64,000 nt of DNA from Thermohalobaculum sediminis (GCF_023487995.1 NZ_JAMFKN010000006.1:62001-126000); one strand, 5' to 3'. Numbered from the stretch's first letter, positions 1-10,949 are shown. Translations and numbers: made by a program. Notes: generated by a model from the sequence alone, not told the origin.

Positions 1-122
1 CCCATGTCGTCACCCGCGCGCAGGTGATGGAGGGCGTGGCCGAGATGATCCCCGAGGTGCAGGTCGAGGCCACCTTTCCCGACGGCACCAAGCTCGTCAC
101 CGTCCATCATCCGATCCGCTGA
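1..122 (+). CDS. ureA: Urease subunit gamma, C-terminal end (partial)
   Basis: The window opens inside this gene: the first whole codon is at base 3 and the last 39 residues are visible, ending with the motif VTVHHPIR and a TGA at 120-122. Segments such as [20 protein letters not shown] match the C-terminus of the roughly 100-residue gamma chain of bacterial urease, a structural subunit that packs with UreB and UreC into the cytoplasmic enzyme that hydrolyses urea to ammonia and carbamate. The rest of the gene, and probably ureD, lie to the left of the window. The following genes ureB and ureC confirm the assignment. Confidence 0.95.
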   Translation, partial: HVVTRAQVMEGVAEMIPEVQVEATFPDGTKLVTVHHPIR

Positions 123-136
123 CCGAAAGGCACGCC

Positions 137-295
137 ATGAAGCGTCTCGCAGCCGTCCTCGCCCTTGTCCCATCGGCCGCCCTCGCCGATGGCGGCGCGG
201 CGGGCCACGTCCACCCCCACGGCCTCGAGGGCCTGCTGATCGCAGCCGTCCTGATCGCTGGCGCGCTGTGGGCTGCGCGGAGCCTGCGCAAGTGA
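137..295 (+). CDS. Small exported/membrane peptide in the urease operon (52 aa)
   Basis: A 52-residue protein starting 14 bases after ureA. It begins with a signal-like stretch ([17 protein letters not shown]), then a short His-containing segment GHVHPHGLE, a hydrophobic segment [15 protein letters not shown] and a basic tail RSLRK. Its stop codon overlaps the GTG start of ureB (GTGA at 292-295), so the two are probably translationally coupled, which supports it being real. The three closely spaced histidines next to a membrane segment suggest metal handling, for example nickel, but that is inference from context. No family was recognised with confidence. Confidence 0.75.
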   Translation: MKRLAAVLALVPSAALADGGAAGHVHPHGLEGLLIAAVLIAGALWAARSLRK

Positions 296-597
296 TCCCC
301 GGCCAGATCTTCCCCGCCGAGGGCGATATCGTCCTGAACGACGGCCGCGAGGCGATCACCCTCACCGTCGCCAACACCGGCGACCGCCCGGTGCAGGTGG
401 GCTCGCACTACCACTTCGCCGAGACGAACGCGGCGCTCGCCTTCGACCGCGAGGCGGCGCGGGGGATGCGGTTGGACATCGCCGCGGGAACCGCGGTGCG
501 CTTCGAGCCGGGGCAAGAACGCGAGGTGCGGCTGGTGCCCTATGCCGGCGCGCGCCGGGTGTATGGGTTCAACCAGGCGGTGATGGGGGTGCTGTGA
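292..597 (+). CDS. ureB: Urease subunit beta
   Basis: A 101-residue protein, the normal length for a separate bacterial UreB. It is a structural subunit of cytoplasmic urease and carries no catalytic residue. The GTG at 292 is chosen as start because the family begins [13 protein letters not shown], exactly what follows; an in-frame ATG at 268 would add eight residues foreign to the family and overlap the preceding gene further. Conserved segments [12 protein letters not shown] and the C-terminal YGFNQAVMG are present. It lies between the 52-aa peptide and the GFA-like gene. Confidence 0.96.
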   Translation: MIPGQIFPAEGDIVLNDGREAITLTVANTGDRPVQVGSHYHFAETNAALAFDREAARGMRLDIAAGTAVRFEPGQEREVRLVPYAGARRVYGFNQAVMGVL

Positions 598-631
598 TCC
601 GCGCGAGCACCTGCACGAGGCGAGTGGTTCC

Positions 632-1126
632 ATGCCCCTGACCCTCCAGGGCTCCTGCCGCTGCGGCGCCGTGCGGTTCTCGGTCGCGAGCCACACGCCG
701 CAGCCCTATCAACGCTGCTACTGCACCATCTGCCGCAAGACCGCGGGGGGCGGCGGCTATGCCATCAACATCATGGGCGTTGCCGCGACGCTGAAGGTCG
801 AGGGGAGCGAGGCGACCGCCATCTATCGCGCCGAGATCCGCGACGAGGCGGGCCGTTGCGAGGTGAGCGAGGGCGAGCGCCATTTCTGCACGCTATGCGC
901 CACCGCGCTGTGGGTCTGGGATCCGAACTGGCCGGACCTCGTCCACCCCTTTGCCTCGGCCATCGACACCGACCTCCCCGTGCCGCCGTCGCGCGTCCAT
1001 CTGATGATCGCCTTCAGGGCGCCCTGGGTCGAGCCACAGGTCGGCCCAGACGACCTCTGCTTCGACCTCTACCCCGCACAGTCGATCGAGGACTGGCACC
1101 GCACGCGCGGGCTATGGATCGAGTGA
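632..1126 (+). CDS. GFA/CENP-V-like zinc-binding protein inside the urease operon
   Basis: A 164-residue protein of the glutathione-dependent formaldehyde-activating enzyme (GFA/CENP-V) fold. Zinc-ligand cysteines are visible at 9 and 11 (SCRCGAVRF), 29, 31 and 34 (CYCTICRK) and 86 and 89 (FCTLC), the usual spacing of the family. Members bind one or two zinc ions; few have a proven substrate, so a formaldehyde or glutathione reaction should not be assumed. It starts 34 bases after ureB on the same strand and precedes ureC, so it is probably co-transcribed with urease, but whether it helps metal supply or is a passenger cannot be told from sequence. Confidence 0.85.
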   Translation: MPLTLQGSCRCGAVRFSVASHTPQPYQRCYCTICRKTAGGGGYAINIMGVAATLKVEGSEATAIYRAEIRDEAGRCEVSEGERHFCTLCATALWVWDPNWPDLVHPFASAIDTDLPVPPSRVHLMIAFRAPWVEPQVGPDDLCFDLYPAQSIEDWHRTRGLWIE

Positions 1127-1155
1127 CCGCGAGCACGGGGAGCGTTGTGAATGCC

Positions 1156-1248
1156 ATGTCGAAAAACGATATAAATCATATGGTTAAAACAGATTTCACG
1201 CGTGGTGAACCGTCGCGCCGCACCGCCTCGATGTCAGGAGAGGACTGA
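1156..1248 (+). CDS. Possible 30-aa leader ORF overlapping the ureC ribosome-binding site
   Basis: A 30-codon ORF beginning [14 protein letters not shown] and ending SMSGED stops four bases before the ureC ATG. The ureC Shine-Dalgarno sequence AGGAGAGGA (1236-1244) lies inside its last codons. Its first third is strikingly AT-rich (AAA, AAC, GAT, ATA, AAT codons) compared with all neighbours. If translated it could couple translation into ureC. The same AT-rich stretch could instead be a promoter: TTGTGA at 1145-1150 and TATAAA at 1170-1175 are visible, though the 19-base spacing is long. No protein family recognised; coding status uncertain. Confidence 0.35.
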   Translation: MSKNDINHMVKTDFTRGEPSRRTASMSGED

Positions 1249-1252
1249 GCCC

Positions 1253-2961
<1,709 letters not shown>

Positions 2962-2962
<1 letters not shown>

Positions 2963-3486
2963 TGCGCGCGACCCGCCTCACCCCCGCCGCCGTCGCGCCG
3001 ACCGCAAGCGTGACGCTCTCGCATGACGAGCGCTACCGCCGCCGCGGCCTCCTGACCACCGATCAGGGCGAGGAGGTCCTGCTCGACCTGCCCGAGGCGA
3101 CCGAGCTTCCGGATGGCGGGGCGCTGGTGCTGGAGGACGGCCGCCACGTCCTGATCCGCGCCGCACCCGAGGTGCTGTGCGAGGTTCGCGGCACCGACCC
3201 GCACCACCTGCTGCGGCTCTGCTGGCATCTCGGCAATCGCCACCTGCCCGTTGCGGTCGGCACGGACAGGTTGCTGATCCGCCACGACCACGTGATCGAG
3301 GACATGCTGACCCGCCTCGGCGCCACGGTCCGGCCGGTGACCGAGCCGTTCCACCCCGAGGGCGGCGCCTATGGTCATGGCCGAACCCATGGCCACAGCC
3401 ATGCTCACGACCCCCATGCCGACCCGAACGCGCATATCCCGCACCGGCACGGGCATGGGCATGACCACGGCCACGACCATGAGTGA
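2962..3486 (+). CDS. ureE: Urease accessory protein UreE (nickel metallochaperone)
   Basis: A 174-residue metallochaperone that binds nickel and hands it to the UreG-UreF-UreD complex. The start ATG at 2962 overlaps the ureC stop (TGATG). The N-terminal peptide-binding half and the central metal-binding half (LRLCWHLGNRHLP, RHDHVIEDML) are followed by a His-rich tail of about 37 residues containing 14 histidines, typical of nickel-storing UreE variants. The 3' end overlaps ureF by eight bases. The ureC frame's 5' neighbour reads open through ureC on the same frame, but only this part has family sequence. Confidence 0.95.
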
Positions 3487-4111
3487 CGCGCTGCTGACGC
3501 TCGCGGCCTGGCTCAGCCCGTCCTACCCGGTCGGCGCCTTCAGCTATTCGCACGGGTTCGAGACCGCGATTGCCGACGGCGCGATCCGCGATGCAGCGAC
3601 CCTGGAGGGCTGGGTTGCCGACACGCTCGAGCACGGGGCGGGGCGGACGGACGCGATCCTGCTCGTGCACGCCTTCCGGGCGCCGGGTGACGAGGATCTG
3701 GCCGACCTCGCCCGCGCGCTTGCCCCCTCGGCCGAGCGGCTGATGGAGACCGAGGCGCAGGGCGCGGCCTTCGCCGCAACAACAGCCGCCGCCTGGGGCC
3801 CGCCGATGGCGCCCGCGCCCTATCCTGTTGCGGTGGGTCGGGCCGCGTCGGCGCATGGCCTGCCGCTCGGCGACACGGCGGCGCTCTATCTCCACGCCTT
3901 CGCTGCCAATCTTGTCTCGGCCGGCGTGCGGCTGATCCCGCTCGGGCAGACCGCGGGGCAGGGGATCGTCGCGCGCCTTGGGCCGCTCGTTCGCGCGGTC
4001 GCGGCCGAGGCGGTCGCGGCGCCGCTCGACGACATCGGCTCGGCCTTGATCCTCGGCGACATCGCCGCCATGCGCCATGAAACCCAAGCTGTGAGGCTTT
4101 TTCGCTCATGA
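3479..4111 (+). CDS. ureF: Urease accessory protein UreF
   Basis: A 210-residue accessory protein that acts with UreD and UreG to activate apo-urease by gating GTP hydrolysis and nickel delivery. The family opening [16 protein letters not shown] is present near residue 15, which fixes the start at ATG 3479; the reading frame stays open upstream but only through the His-rich tail of ureE in another frame. It overlaps ureE by eight bases and ureG by four (ATGA at 4108-4111), so translation is coupled. Confidence 0.95.
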   Translation: MSDALLTLAAWLSPSYPVGAFSYSHGFETAIADGAIRDAATLEGWVADTLEHGAGRTDAILLVHAFRAPGDEDLADLARALAPSAERLMETEAQGAAFAATTAAAWGPPMAPAPYPVAVGRAASAHGLPLGDTAALYLHAFAANLVSAGVRLIPLGQTAGQGIVARLGPLVRAVAAEAVAAPLDDIGSALILGDIAAMRHETQAVRLFRS

Positions 4112-4737
4112 CCTCCCCCCACGGCCCCCTGCGCGTCGGCATCGGCGGCCCGGTCGGCGCCGGCAAGACGACGCTGACCGACCGGCTGTGCAAGCATCTG
4201 CGCGACCGCTACTCGCTCGCCGCCATCACCAACGACATCTACACGCGCGAGGATGCCGAGTTCCTGATGCGCTCGCAGGCGCTGCCGCTCGACCGGATCG
4301 TGGGCGTCGAGACCGGCGGCTGCCCGCACACCGCGATCCGCGAGGATGCCTCGATCAACCTCGCGGCGGTGGCGGACCTGCGGGCGCGCCACCCCGATCT
4401 CGACCTCGTGCTGATCGAGTCGGGCGGCGACAACCTCGCCGCCACCTTCAGCCCCGAGCTTGCCGACCTCACGATCTACGTGATCGACGTCGCGGCGGGC
4501 GAGGAGATCCCGAGAAAAGGCGGGCCCGGCATCACCCGGTCCGACCTGCTGGTCATCAACAAGACCGACCTCGCCCCCCATGTAGGCGCCTCGCTCGAGG
4601 TGATGGAGCGCGATGCGGCGCGGATGCGCGGCGCGCGCCCCTTGCTGTTCACGCGGCTCAGGGCTGGCGAGGGCGTGGCCGAGATCGCATCGTTCATCGA
4701 GCGGATGGGAGGGCTTGGCGCCGTTGGGGCGACCTGA
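4108..4737 (+). CDS. ureG: Urease accessory GTPase UreG
   Basis: A 209-residue SIMIBI-class GTPase that powers assembly of the nickel centre of urease. The P-loop GPVGAGKT is at residues 14-21; other conserved segments are [16 protein letters not shown], the Cys-Pro-His nickel-binding motif in [29 protein letters not shown] and the guanine-specificity motif INKTDLAP. It is the last gene of the operon as seen here: the next gene is convergent and a 12-bp stem-loop follows 13 bases after the stop. Confidence 0.97.
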   Translation: MTSPHGPLRVGIGGPVGAGKTTLTDRLCKHLRDRYSLAAITNDIYTREDAEFLMRSQALPLDRIVGVETGGCPHTAIREDASINLAAVADLRARHPDLDLVLIESGGDNLAATFSPELADLTIYVIDVAAGEEIPRKGGPGITRSDLLVINKTDLAPHVGASLEVMERDAARMRGARPLLFTRLRAGEGVAEIASFIERMGGLGAVGAT

Positions 4738-4750
4738 GGCCCCCCGAACG

Positions 4751-4781
4751 GCTTGCCGCGCGTGTCTTGCGCGCGGCAAGC
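4751..4781. terminator. Stem-loop between convergent ureG and pcaD
   Basis: A perfect 12-bp inverted repeat (GCTTGCCGCGCG at 4751-4762, its complement at 4770-4781) with a seven-base loop sits between the convergent genes. There is no T-run, so its action as an intrinsic terminator, possibly for both strands, is inferred from position and stem strength. Confidence 0.55.
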
Positions 4782-4823
4782 GCAGGGACTCGGTCGCGGC
4801 GCTTGCGCCGCGACGCCGCCGAC

Positions 4824-5609
4824 CTACAGCGCCGCGAGGAAATCCGTGATCAGCCGCCCCAGCTCCTCGGGCTGTTCGGCCTGCGGGATGTGGCCCGCGC
4901 CGCGCAGCAGGTGGAAGCGCCCGCCCGGGATCATCTCGACCGTCTCGCGCACCAGGTCGGGCGGGGTTGCGTCGTCCTCGATGCCGCCCACGCCCATGCA
5001 AGGCAGCTTGAGGCGCGGCGTGCTCTCGCGCAGGTCGCAATCGCGGATCGCCTCCATCGTCCCGAGATAGCCCTCTGCCGGCGTGCGGGTCACCATGTTG
5101 TGCCACAGCGCGATGCGTTCGGGGTCGTCGCGGAGCGATTTCTTCGTGAACCAGCGGGTCATGGTGGCGTCGGCCACGGCCTCCATTCCCCCCGCCTCGA
5201 CCGCGGCGATGCGGCCGTTCCAGATGTCGTCGGTCCCGATCTTCGCGGCGGTGTCGCACAGGATCAGTGCGCGCACGAGGTCGGGGCGTTCCGCCGCCAG
5301 CCCCTGCGCGATCAGCCCGCCGACCGACAGGCCGCAGACGACCGCGGCATTGACGCCCAGCCGGTCGAGCAGCGAGGCAAGGTCGGCAACGTGATCGCCC
5401 ATGCTCCATGGCCGCGGCGGGCAGGCGGAAAGCCCGTGGCCGCGCTTGTCGTAGCGGATGACGCGCCAGCCCGCGGGCAGGTGGGGCATGAGCGGCTCCC
5501 AAGCCCTGAGGTCCGTTCCCAGCGAGTTCGAGAACACCAGCGCCGGCACCTCCCGGGGCCCCTCGTCGCGGAAGTGGATCAGAACCCCGTTCGCCGTCAG
5601 TGCGCGCAT
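4824..5609 (-). CDS. pcaD: 3-oxoadipate enol-lactonase (alpha/beta hydrolase)
   Basis: A 261-residue alpha/beta hydrolase that resembles PcaD, which opens 3-oxoadipate enol-lactone to 3-oxoadipate in the protocatechuate branch of the beta-ketoadipate pathway. Nucleophile elbow GLSVGG places Ser95, the C-terminal GAGH motif places His240, and the acid is Asp212 or Asp213. The start is taken at 5609 because GGGAGG lies six bases upstream; the ATG at 5615 immediately abuts that sequence. No other protocatechuate genes are in the window, so the substrate rests on overall similarity; a related lactonase or esterase is possible. Confidence 0.8.
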   Translation of the reverse strand: MRALTANGVLIHFRDEGPREVPALVFSNSLGTDLRAWEPLMPHLPAGWRVIRYDKRGHGLSACPPRPWSMGDHVADLASLLDRLGVNAAVVCGLSVGGLIAQGLAAERPDLVRALILCDTAAKIGTDDIWNGRIAAVEAGGMEAVADATMTRWFTKKSLRDDPERIALWHNMVTRTPAEGYLGTMEAIRDCDLRESTPRLKLPCMGVGGIEDDATPPDLVRETVEMIPGGRFHLLRGAGHIPQAEQPEELGRLITDFLAAL

Positions 5610-5668
5610 CGTCATCCTCCCTGGTCGCGCGCCATCCGAGCAGATCGCGCGCCCCGTGAAAAGCCCGC

Positions 5669-6181
5669 TCAGCGCACCGGCGCAGTGGCGCCGGGGTCCT
5701 TCACCACCTCCATCGCCACGTAGGTCGAGGTGTGCGCGACATGCGGAAGGCCCGAGATCTTCTCGCCCAGCACCCGGCGATAGGCGGCGATCGACGCGGT
5801 GCGGACCTTCAGCAGGTAGTCGAAGCCGCCCGCGATCATGTGGCATTCCTCGATCTCGGGCATCCGCCGGGCGGCCGCGTTGAAGGCATCGAGCGCAGCC
5901 GCCTTGGTGTCGTTGAGCTTGACCTCGACGAAGGCGACATGCCCGAGGCCCAGCCGCTCGGGATCGATCACCGCGCGATAGCCCAGGATGACGCCCTGAG
6001 CCTCGAGCCGGCGCATCCGGTTGTGGCAGGGGGTCTTGGAGATCCCGACCCGCTCGGCCAGTTCGGTGACGGTCAGTCGGCCGTTGGCCGCAAGCTCCGT
6101 CAGGATACGCCGGTCAATCGGGTCGATTTCACCGCTGGCTGGCGCCTCGGCTACCGGAGTGGCCGGGTTTTGGCGAATCAT
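5669..6181 (-). CDS. putR: Lrp/AsnC-type transcriptional regulator, probable PutR
   Basis: A 170-residue feast/famine regulator with an N-terminal winged HTH (IDPIDRRILTELAANGRLT... ISKTPCHNRMRRLEAQG, about residues 19-70) and a C-terminal RAM ligand domain (FVEVKLND... CHMIAGGFDYLLKV). Divergent placement next to putA is the classic arrangement of PutR, which activates proline catabolism in response to proline in alphaproteobacteria. The start at ATG 6181 is supported by AGGGAG nine bases upstream; longer in-frame starts exist up to 6235. The role is inferred from position plus family. Confidence 0.88.
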   Translation of the reverse strand: MIRQNPATPVAEAPASGEIDPIDRRILTELAANGRLTVTELAERVGISKTPCHNRMRRLEAQGVILGYRAVIDPERLGLGHVAFVEVKLNDTKAAALDAFNAAARRMPEIEECHMIAGGFDYLLKVRTASIAAYRRVLGEKISGLPHVAHTSTYVAMEVVKDPGATAPVR

Positions 6182-6292
6182 TGGTCGAATCTCCCTTTCG
6201 CTTCGCATAATCGGACGGAACGTCCGGGGCGCCAATGCTATCCTGCGCCCGACCGCGAGACCGGCCCCGCGGGGGGCCGCAAGGAGAGAGCC
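6182..6292. promoter_or_regulatory. Divergent putR/putA promoter region
   Basis: These 111 bases separate the two divergent starts and must carry both promoters and, by analogy with PutR systems, the operator. The putA ribosome-binding site AAGGAGAGA is at 6281-6289. No clear operator palindrome was recognised by eye. Confidence 0.55.
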
Positions 6293-9200
6293 ATGTCCAG
6301 CATCGACCGCGACCTCGACGCCATCCGCTCGGCCATGCGCGCCGATATCCTGCCGGACGAAGGGGCCGTGATCCGCCGGCTGATCGCGACCGCGGCGCTG
6401 TCACCCGGGGATCGCGCCACGATTTCGGCCACGGCGGCGGGGCTGGTGCGGCAGGTGCGGGCGGCCTCCGACCCCGGGCTGATGCAGAGCTTCCTCGCGG
6501 AATACGGCCTCTCGACGCGCGAGGGCGTGGCACTGATGTGTCTGGCCGAGGCGCTGCTGCGCGTGCCCGATGCCGAAACCATCGACGCGCTGATCGAGGA
6601 CAAGATCGCGCCGTCGGACTGGGGCGTGCATCTGGGGCATTCCTCGTCGTCGCTGGTCAATGCCTCGACCTGGGCGCTGATGCTGACGGGCCGCGTTCTC
6701 GGCGAGGAGGAGGGCGGCATCGCCGGCATCCTGCAGGGCGCGGTGCGGCGTCTGGGCGAGCCGGTGATCCGTGTCGCCGTGGGCCAGGCGATGAAGGAGA
6801 TGGGCCGCCAGTTCGTGCTGGGCCGCGACATCGCCGAGGCCATGAAGCGCGCCTCGGCCATGGAGGCGAAGGGCTACACCTATTCCTACGACATGCTGGG
6901 CGAGGCGGCGCGCACCGACCGCGACGCGCGCGCCTATCACCTGAGCTATTCCCGCGCCATCTCGGCCATCGCGCCAGCCTGCACCTCGGATGACATCCGG
7001 GCGAATCCCGGCATCTCGGTCAAGCTCTCCGCACTGCATCCGCGCTACGAGATGGCGCAGCGCGGCCGGGTGATGGAGGAACTGGTCAGCCGCACGCGGG
7101 CGCTGGCGCTGCTGGCGCGCTCGGCCAACATGGGGCTCAATATCGACGCCGAGGAGGCCGACCGGCTCGACCTCTCGCTCGACGTGATCGAGGCGGTGCT
7201 GGCCGACCCGGCGCTGAAGGGGTGGGACGGCTTCGGCGTCGTGGTGCAGGCCTACGGGCCGCGCGCGGGCCATGTGATCGACTGGCTGCACGCGCTGGCG
7301 ACGCGGCTCGACCGGCGGATCATGGTGCGGCTTGTCAAGGGCGCCTACTGGGACGCCGAGATCAAGCGCGCGCAGGTGCTGGGGCTCGACGGCTTCCCGG
7401 TGTTCACGCGCAAGGTCTCGACGGATGTCAGCTACCTCGCCTGCGCGCGGAAACTGCTGGGCATGACCGAGCGGATCTATCCGCAGTTCGCGACCCACAA
7501 CGCGCACACGGTCGCGGCCATCCTGCACATGGCGGGCGAGAGGCCCTTCGAGTTCCAGCGCCTGCACGGCATGGGCGAGGTGCTGCACGAGGCGGTGAAG
7601 GGCAAGCACGCCAAGCGCTGTCGCATCTATGCGCCGGTGGGCGCGCATCGCGACCTCTTGGCCTATCTGGTGCGCCGGCTGCTCGAGAACGGCGCGAACT
7701 CGTCCTTCGTCAACCAGATCGTGGACCAAAGCGTCAGCCCCGAGGAGATCGCCCGCGATCCCATCGCGGTGGCCGAGGGGCTGGCCGAGGCCACCAATCC
7801 CGCCATCGCCCGGCCGCCCGTGCTCTACGGCGCCGGGCGGCGCAACGCCAAGGGTTGGGACCTGACAGACCCGCTGGAACTCACCCGGATCGAGGCCGCG
7901 CGCGCGCCCTTCCGCAGCCATGTATGGGAGGCCCGCCCGATCCTCGCGGGGCCGGTGGGCGGCGCGCCCGAACGCCTGGCGATGAACCCCGCGAACCTCG
8001 CTGAGCCGGTGGGACGGGTGGTCGAGGCCACGCCCGCCGATGTCGAGACCGCGCTCGCCTCGGCGGGCGAGGGTTTTGGCGAATGGTCGGCGCGGGACGC
8101 GGCCTCGCGCGCGACTGCGCTCCGCCGGGCTGCCGATCTCTACGAGGCACACGCGGCGGAACTGTTCGCGCTAGCGGCGCGCGAGGCGGGCAAGACCCTG
8201 CCCGACTGCGTGGCCGAAGTGCGCGAGGCGGTCGATTTCCTACGCTTCTACGCCGCCGAGGCCGAGCGGCTGGAGGGGCAGGGGCTCGCGCCTCGCGGGG
8301 TATTCGCCTGCATCAGCCCGTGGAACTTCCCGCTCGCGATCTTCACCGGGCAGATCGCGGCGGCGCTGGCGGCAGGGAACGCGGTGATCGCGAAGCCCGC
8401 CGAGCAGACGCCGCTGATCGCCGCGCGCGCGGTCGGGCTGATGCACGAGGCGGGGGTGCCGGTCTCCGCCCTGCAATTGCTGCCCGGCGACGGGCCGACG
8501 GTGGGCGGGCGGCTCGCGGCCGATCCGCGCATAGCGGGGGTGTGCTTCACCGGCTCGACCGAGACCGCCAAGCGCATCGACCGGGCGATGGCCGACCACC
8601 TCGCCCCCGACGCCGTGTTGATCGCCGAGACGGGTGGGCTGAACGCGATGATCGTCGATTCGACCGCGCTGCCGGAACAGGCGGTGCGCGACATCATCGC
8701 CTCGGCGTTCCAGAGCGCGGGGCAGCGCTGCTCGGCGCTCAGGTGCCTCTATCTGCAGGAGGACATCGCGCCACGGGTGCTCGAGATGCTGACGGGCGCG
8801 ATGGACGAGCTGCGCCTCGGCGATCCGTGGCAGCTGGCGAGCGATGTGGGGCCGGTGATCGACGCGGAAGCGAAGGCCGGCATCGATGCCCATGTCGCCG
8901 CCGCGCAGGCGGCCGGGCGCCTCGTCAAGGCGCTGGGCGTGCCGCGGGACGGGACATTTGTCGCGCCGGCAGTGATCCGGGTCGCGGGGATCGCGGATCT
9001 CGAGCGCGAGATCTTCGGACCGGTGCTGCATGTCGCGACCTTCCGCGCGACCGACATCGACCGCGTGATCGACGACATCAACGCGACCGGCTACGGCCTG
9101 ACCTTCGGATTGCACACCCGGATCGACGATCGGGTGCAGCATGTGGTGGACCGCATCCGGGCGGGCAACATGTACGTCAACCGCAACCAGATCGGAGCGA

Positions 9201-9856
9201 TCGTGGGCTCGCAGCCCTTCGGCGGCGAGGGTCTGTCGGGAACCGGGCCCAAGGCGGGCGGGCCGCATTACGTTGCCCGCTTCATGCGGGCGGCGGGTGC
9301 CGGAGGCGGGGCATCGAGCCCCGCCTCCGGCGTCGGCGGCGCTGCCGCCGAGGGCGCACCGCTCGATCCGCGGCGCGTGGAGGCGGCGCTTGCCCGGCTT
9401 GCCATTCCGCGCGCGGCGGGCGAGGCGGAGAGCCTTCCCGGACCGACCGGCGAGTCGAACCGGCTCTCTCTCCACCCGCGCGGGCGGGTGCTGTGCCTCG
9501 GGCCGGACCTCGCCTCGGCCGAGGCGCAGGCCGCGCGCGCGGCGGCGACGGGGAATGTGGCGCTGATCGTCTGCCCCGGTGCGGTGCAGAAACCCGATGG
9601 GCCCGCGGCAATCGACGGCCGGCTCGATCCCGGGGCGCTCGCGACACTGCGTGGCTTCGACGCTGTGGCGAGCGATGCACGCGGCGAGGCGCTGGCGGCG
9701 ATCCGCCGCGCCCTTTCTGCGCGCGAGGGGCCGATCCTGGCGCCCTTGAGCTCGGGCGATGCGCCGGCGCGCTACCAGGTCGAGCGGCATGTCTGCGTCG
9801 ACACGACCGCGGCAGGGGGCAATGCCTCGCTGATGGCAGAGGCAGGCACGGCGTGA
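6293..9856 (+). CDS. putA: Bifunctional proline dehydrogenase / 1-pyrroline-5-carboxylate dehydrogenase
   Basis: A 1187-residue enzyme that oxidises proline to glutamate in two steps with FAD and NAD+. The proline dehydrogenase barrel spans about residues 150-500 (MVRLVKGAYWD from 344, FATHNAHT, RRLLENGANSSFVNQ near 461). The aldehyde dehydrogenase half contains SPWNFP at 675-680, Glu779 in AETGG and catalytic Cys813 in GQRCSA. No ribbon-helix-helix repressor domain precedes it, so regulation must be external, consistent with the adjacent PutR. After about residue 1005 a Gly/Ala-rich linker leads to a roughly 170-residue C-terminal domain as in long-form (type B) PutA. Start set by AAGGAGAGA at the right distance. 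Confidence 0.96.
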   Translation: MSSIDRDLDAIRSAMRADILPDEGAVIRRLIATAALSPGDRATISATAAGLVRQVRAASDPGLMQSFLAEYGLSTREGVALMCLAEALLRVPDAETIDALIEDKIAPSDWGVHLGHSSSSLVNASTWALMLTGRVLGEEEGGIAGILQGAVRRLGEPVIRVAVGQAMKEMGRQFVLGRDIAEAMKRASAMEAKGYTYSYDMLGEAARTDRDARAYHLSYSRAISAIAPACTSDDIRANPGISVKLSALHPRYEMAQRGRVMEELVSRTRALALLARSANMGLNIDAEEADRLDLSLDVIEAVLADPALKGWDGFGVVVQAYGPRAGHVIDWLHALATRLDRRIMVRLVKGAYWDAEIKRAQVLGLDGFPVFTRKVSTDVSYLACARKLLGMTERIYPQFATHNAHTVAAILHMAGERPFEFQRLHGMGEVLHEAVKGKHAKRCRIYAPVGAHRDLLAYLVRRLLENGANSSFVNQIVDQSVSPEEIARDPIAVAEGLAEATNPAIARPPVLYGAGRRNAKGWDLTDPLELTRIEAARAPFRSHVWEARPILAGPVGGAPERLAMNPANLAEPVGRVVEATPADVETALASAGEGFGEWSARDAASRATALRRAADLYEAHAAELFALAAREAGKTLPDCVAEVREAVDFLRFYAAEAERLEGQGLAPRGVFACISPWNFPLAIFTGQIAAALAAGNAVIAKPAEQTPLIAARAVGLMHEAGVPVSALQLLPGDGPTVGGRLAADPRIAGVCFTGSTETAKRIDRAMADHLAPDAVLIAETGGLNAMIVDSTALPEQAVRDIIASAFQSAGQRCSALRCLYLQEDIAPRVLEMLTGAMDELRLGDPWQLASDVGPVIDAEAKAGIDAHVAAAQAAGRLVKALGVPRDGTFVAPAVIRVAGIADLEREIFGPVLHVATFRATDIDRVIDDINATGYGLTFGLHTRIDDRVQHVVDRIRAGNMYVNRNQIGAIVGSQPFGGEGLSGTGPKAGGPHYVARFMRAAGAGGGASSPASGVGGAAAEGAPLDPRRVEAALARLAIPRAAGEAESLPGPTGESNRLSLHPRGRVLCLGPDLASAEAQAARAAATGNVALIVCPGAVQKPDGPAAIDGRLDPGALATLRGFDAVASDARGEALAAIRRALSAREGPILAPLSSGDAPARYQVERHVCVDTTAAGGNASLMAEAGTA

Positions 9857-9881
9857 GCGCGTGCGCCCGGCGAAGGCCGCG

Positions 9882-9911
9882 GCGCCAGGAATCGTCACGG
9901 CATCCTGGCGC
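9882..9911. terminator. Stem-loop between convergent putA and fabI
   Basis: GCGCCAGGA at 9882-9890 pairs perfectly with TCCTGGCGC at 9903-9911 across a 12-base loop. It lies 25 bases after the putA stop. No T-run follows on either strand, so terminator function is inferred. Confidence 0.45.
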
Positions 9912-9991
9912 GCTGGCTTGGGCGGGCCGTCGCCCGCCGGGCCCGTGGGGACAAAGCCGCTCGGAGCGGGGTGCAGTGCGGGATGGCGGCC

Positions 9992-10801
9992 TCAGCCGCG
10001 GTCGAGGCCGATGTCGGGTGCGTCCTCGGCCTTCATGCCGACGACGTGATAGCCGCAATCGACGTGATGGCATTCGCCGGTCACACCCGACGAGAGGTCC
10101 GATAAGAGATAGAACCCGGCCTTGCCGACATCCTCCTGGCTCACGTTGCGCCTGAGCGGCGCATTGAGCTCGTTCCACTTGAGGATGTAGCGGAAATCGC
10201 CGATGCCCGAGGCTGCGAGAGTCTTGATCGGCCCAGCCGAGAGCGCGTTGACGCGGATCCCCTGCTTGCCCAGATCGGCCGCCATGTAGCGCACCGACGC
10301 CTCGAGCGCGGCCTTGGCGACGCCCATCACGTTGTAATGAGGCATCACCCGCTCGGCGCCGTAATAGGTCAGGGTCAGCAGCGAGCCGCCATCGGTCATC
10401 AGCTTCTCGGCGCGCTGGGCGAGCGCGGTAAACGAGTAGCACGAGATGTTCATCGACATCTCGAAGTTCTGCGGGCTGGTATCGACATACCGGCCCTTGA
10501 GCTCGTTCTTGTCCGCATAGGCGATGGCATGCAGCAGGAAGTCGAGCCTGCCCCAGCGCGATTCGAGCTCGGCGAAGACCGCGTCCATCGAGGCCGCATC
10601 GGTGACGTCGCAGGGAAGGACGATCTCGGACCCCGCCTCGGCGGCCAGCGGCTCGACCCGCTTCTTCAGCGCGTCGCCCTGGTAGGTGAACGCAAGCTCG
10701 GCGCCCTGCTCGCGGCAGACCTTCGCGATGCCCCAGGCGATGGACTTGTCGTTCGCGACGCCCATGATGAGGCCGCGCTTGCCTGCCATCAGTCCCGACA
10801 T
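9992..10801 (-). CDS. fabI: Enoyl-[acyl-carrier-protein] reductase (NADH)
   Basis: A 269-residue SDR-fold enzyme that performs the last reductive step of fatty-acid elongation in the cytoplasm. Family signatures are the FabI-type cofactor motif [13 protein letters not shown] (residues 14-26) and the catalytic Tyr156-x6-Lys163 (YNVMGVAK), at the same numbers as in E. coli. The start at 10801 is preceded by GAGAGGGA; an in-frame upstream region to 10987 lacks family sequence. Divergent pdxH follows, an arrangement common in Rhodobacterales. Confidence 0.96.
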   Translation of the reverse strand: MSGLMAGKRGLIMGVANDKSIAWGIAKVCREQGAELAFTYQGDALKKRVEPLAAEAGSEIVLPCDVTDAASMDAVFAELESRWGRLDFLLHAIAYADKNELKGRYVDTSPQNFEMSMNISCYSFTALAQRAEKLMTDGGSLLTLTYYGAERVMPHYNVMGVAKAALEASVRYMAADLGKQGIRVNALSAGPIKTLAASGIGDFRYILKWNELNAPLRRNVSQEDVGKAGFYLLSDLSSGVTGECHHVDCGYHVVGMKAEDAPDIGLDRG

Positions 10802-10949
10802 GGTCCCTCTCTCGTCTCGCCTCGGCCCATCGTGCGGCGGGCTTAGGGCAAAATCGGGTTGCGGGCAAGCAAGACCGGCGGCCGGGGGCTTCCACGCAGC
10901 CGGGTGGCACGCTAGGTATTCGGGCCGTGGCAGCGTGCGGAGAGCGGGC
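10802..10949. promoter_or_regulatory. Divergent fabI/pdxH promoter region
   Basis: 148 bases between divergent starts that must hold both promoters. No convincing operator or riboswitch was seen by eye. Confidence 0.45.
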
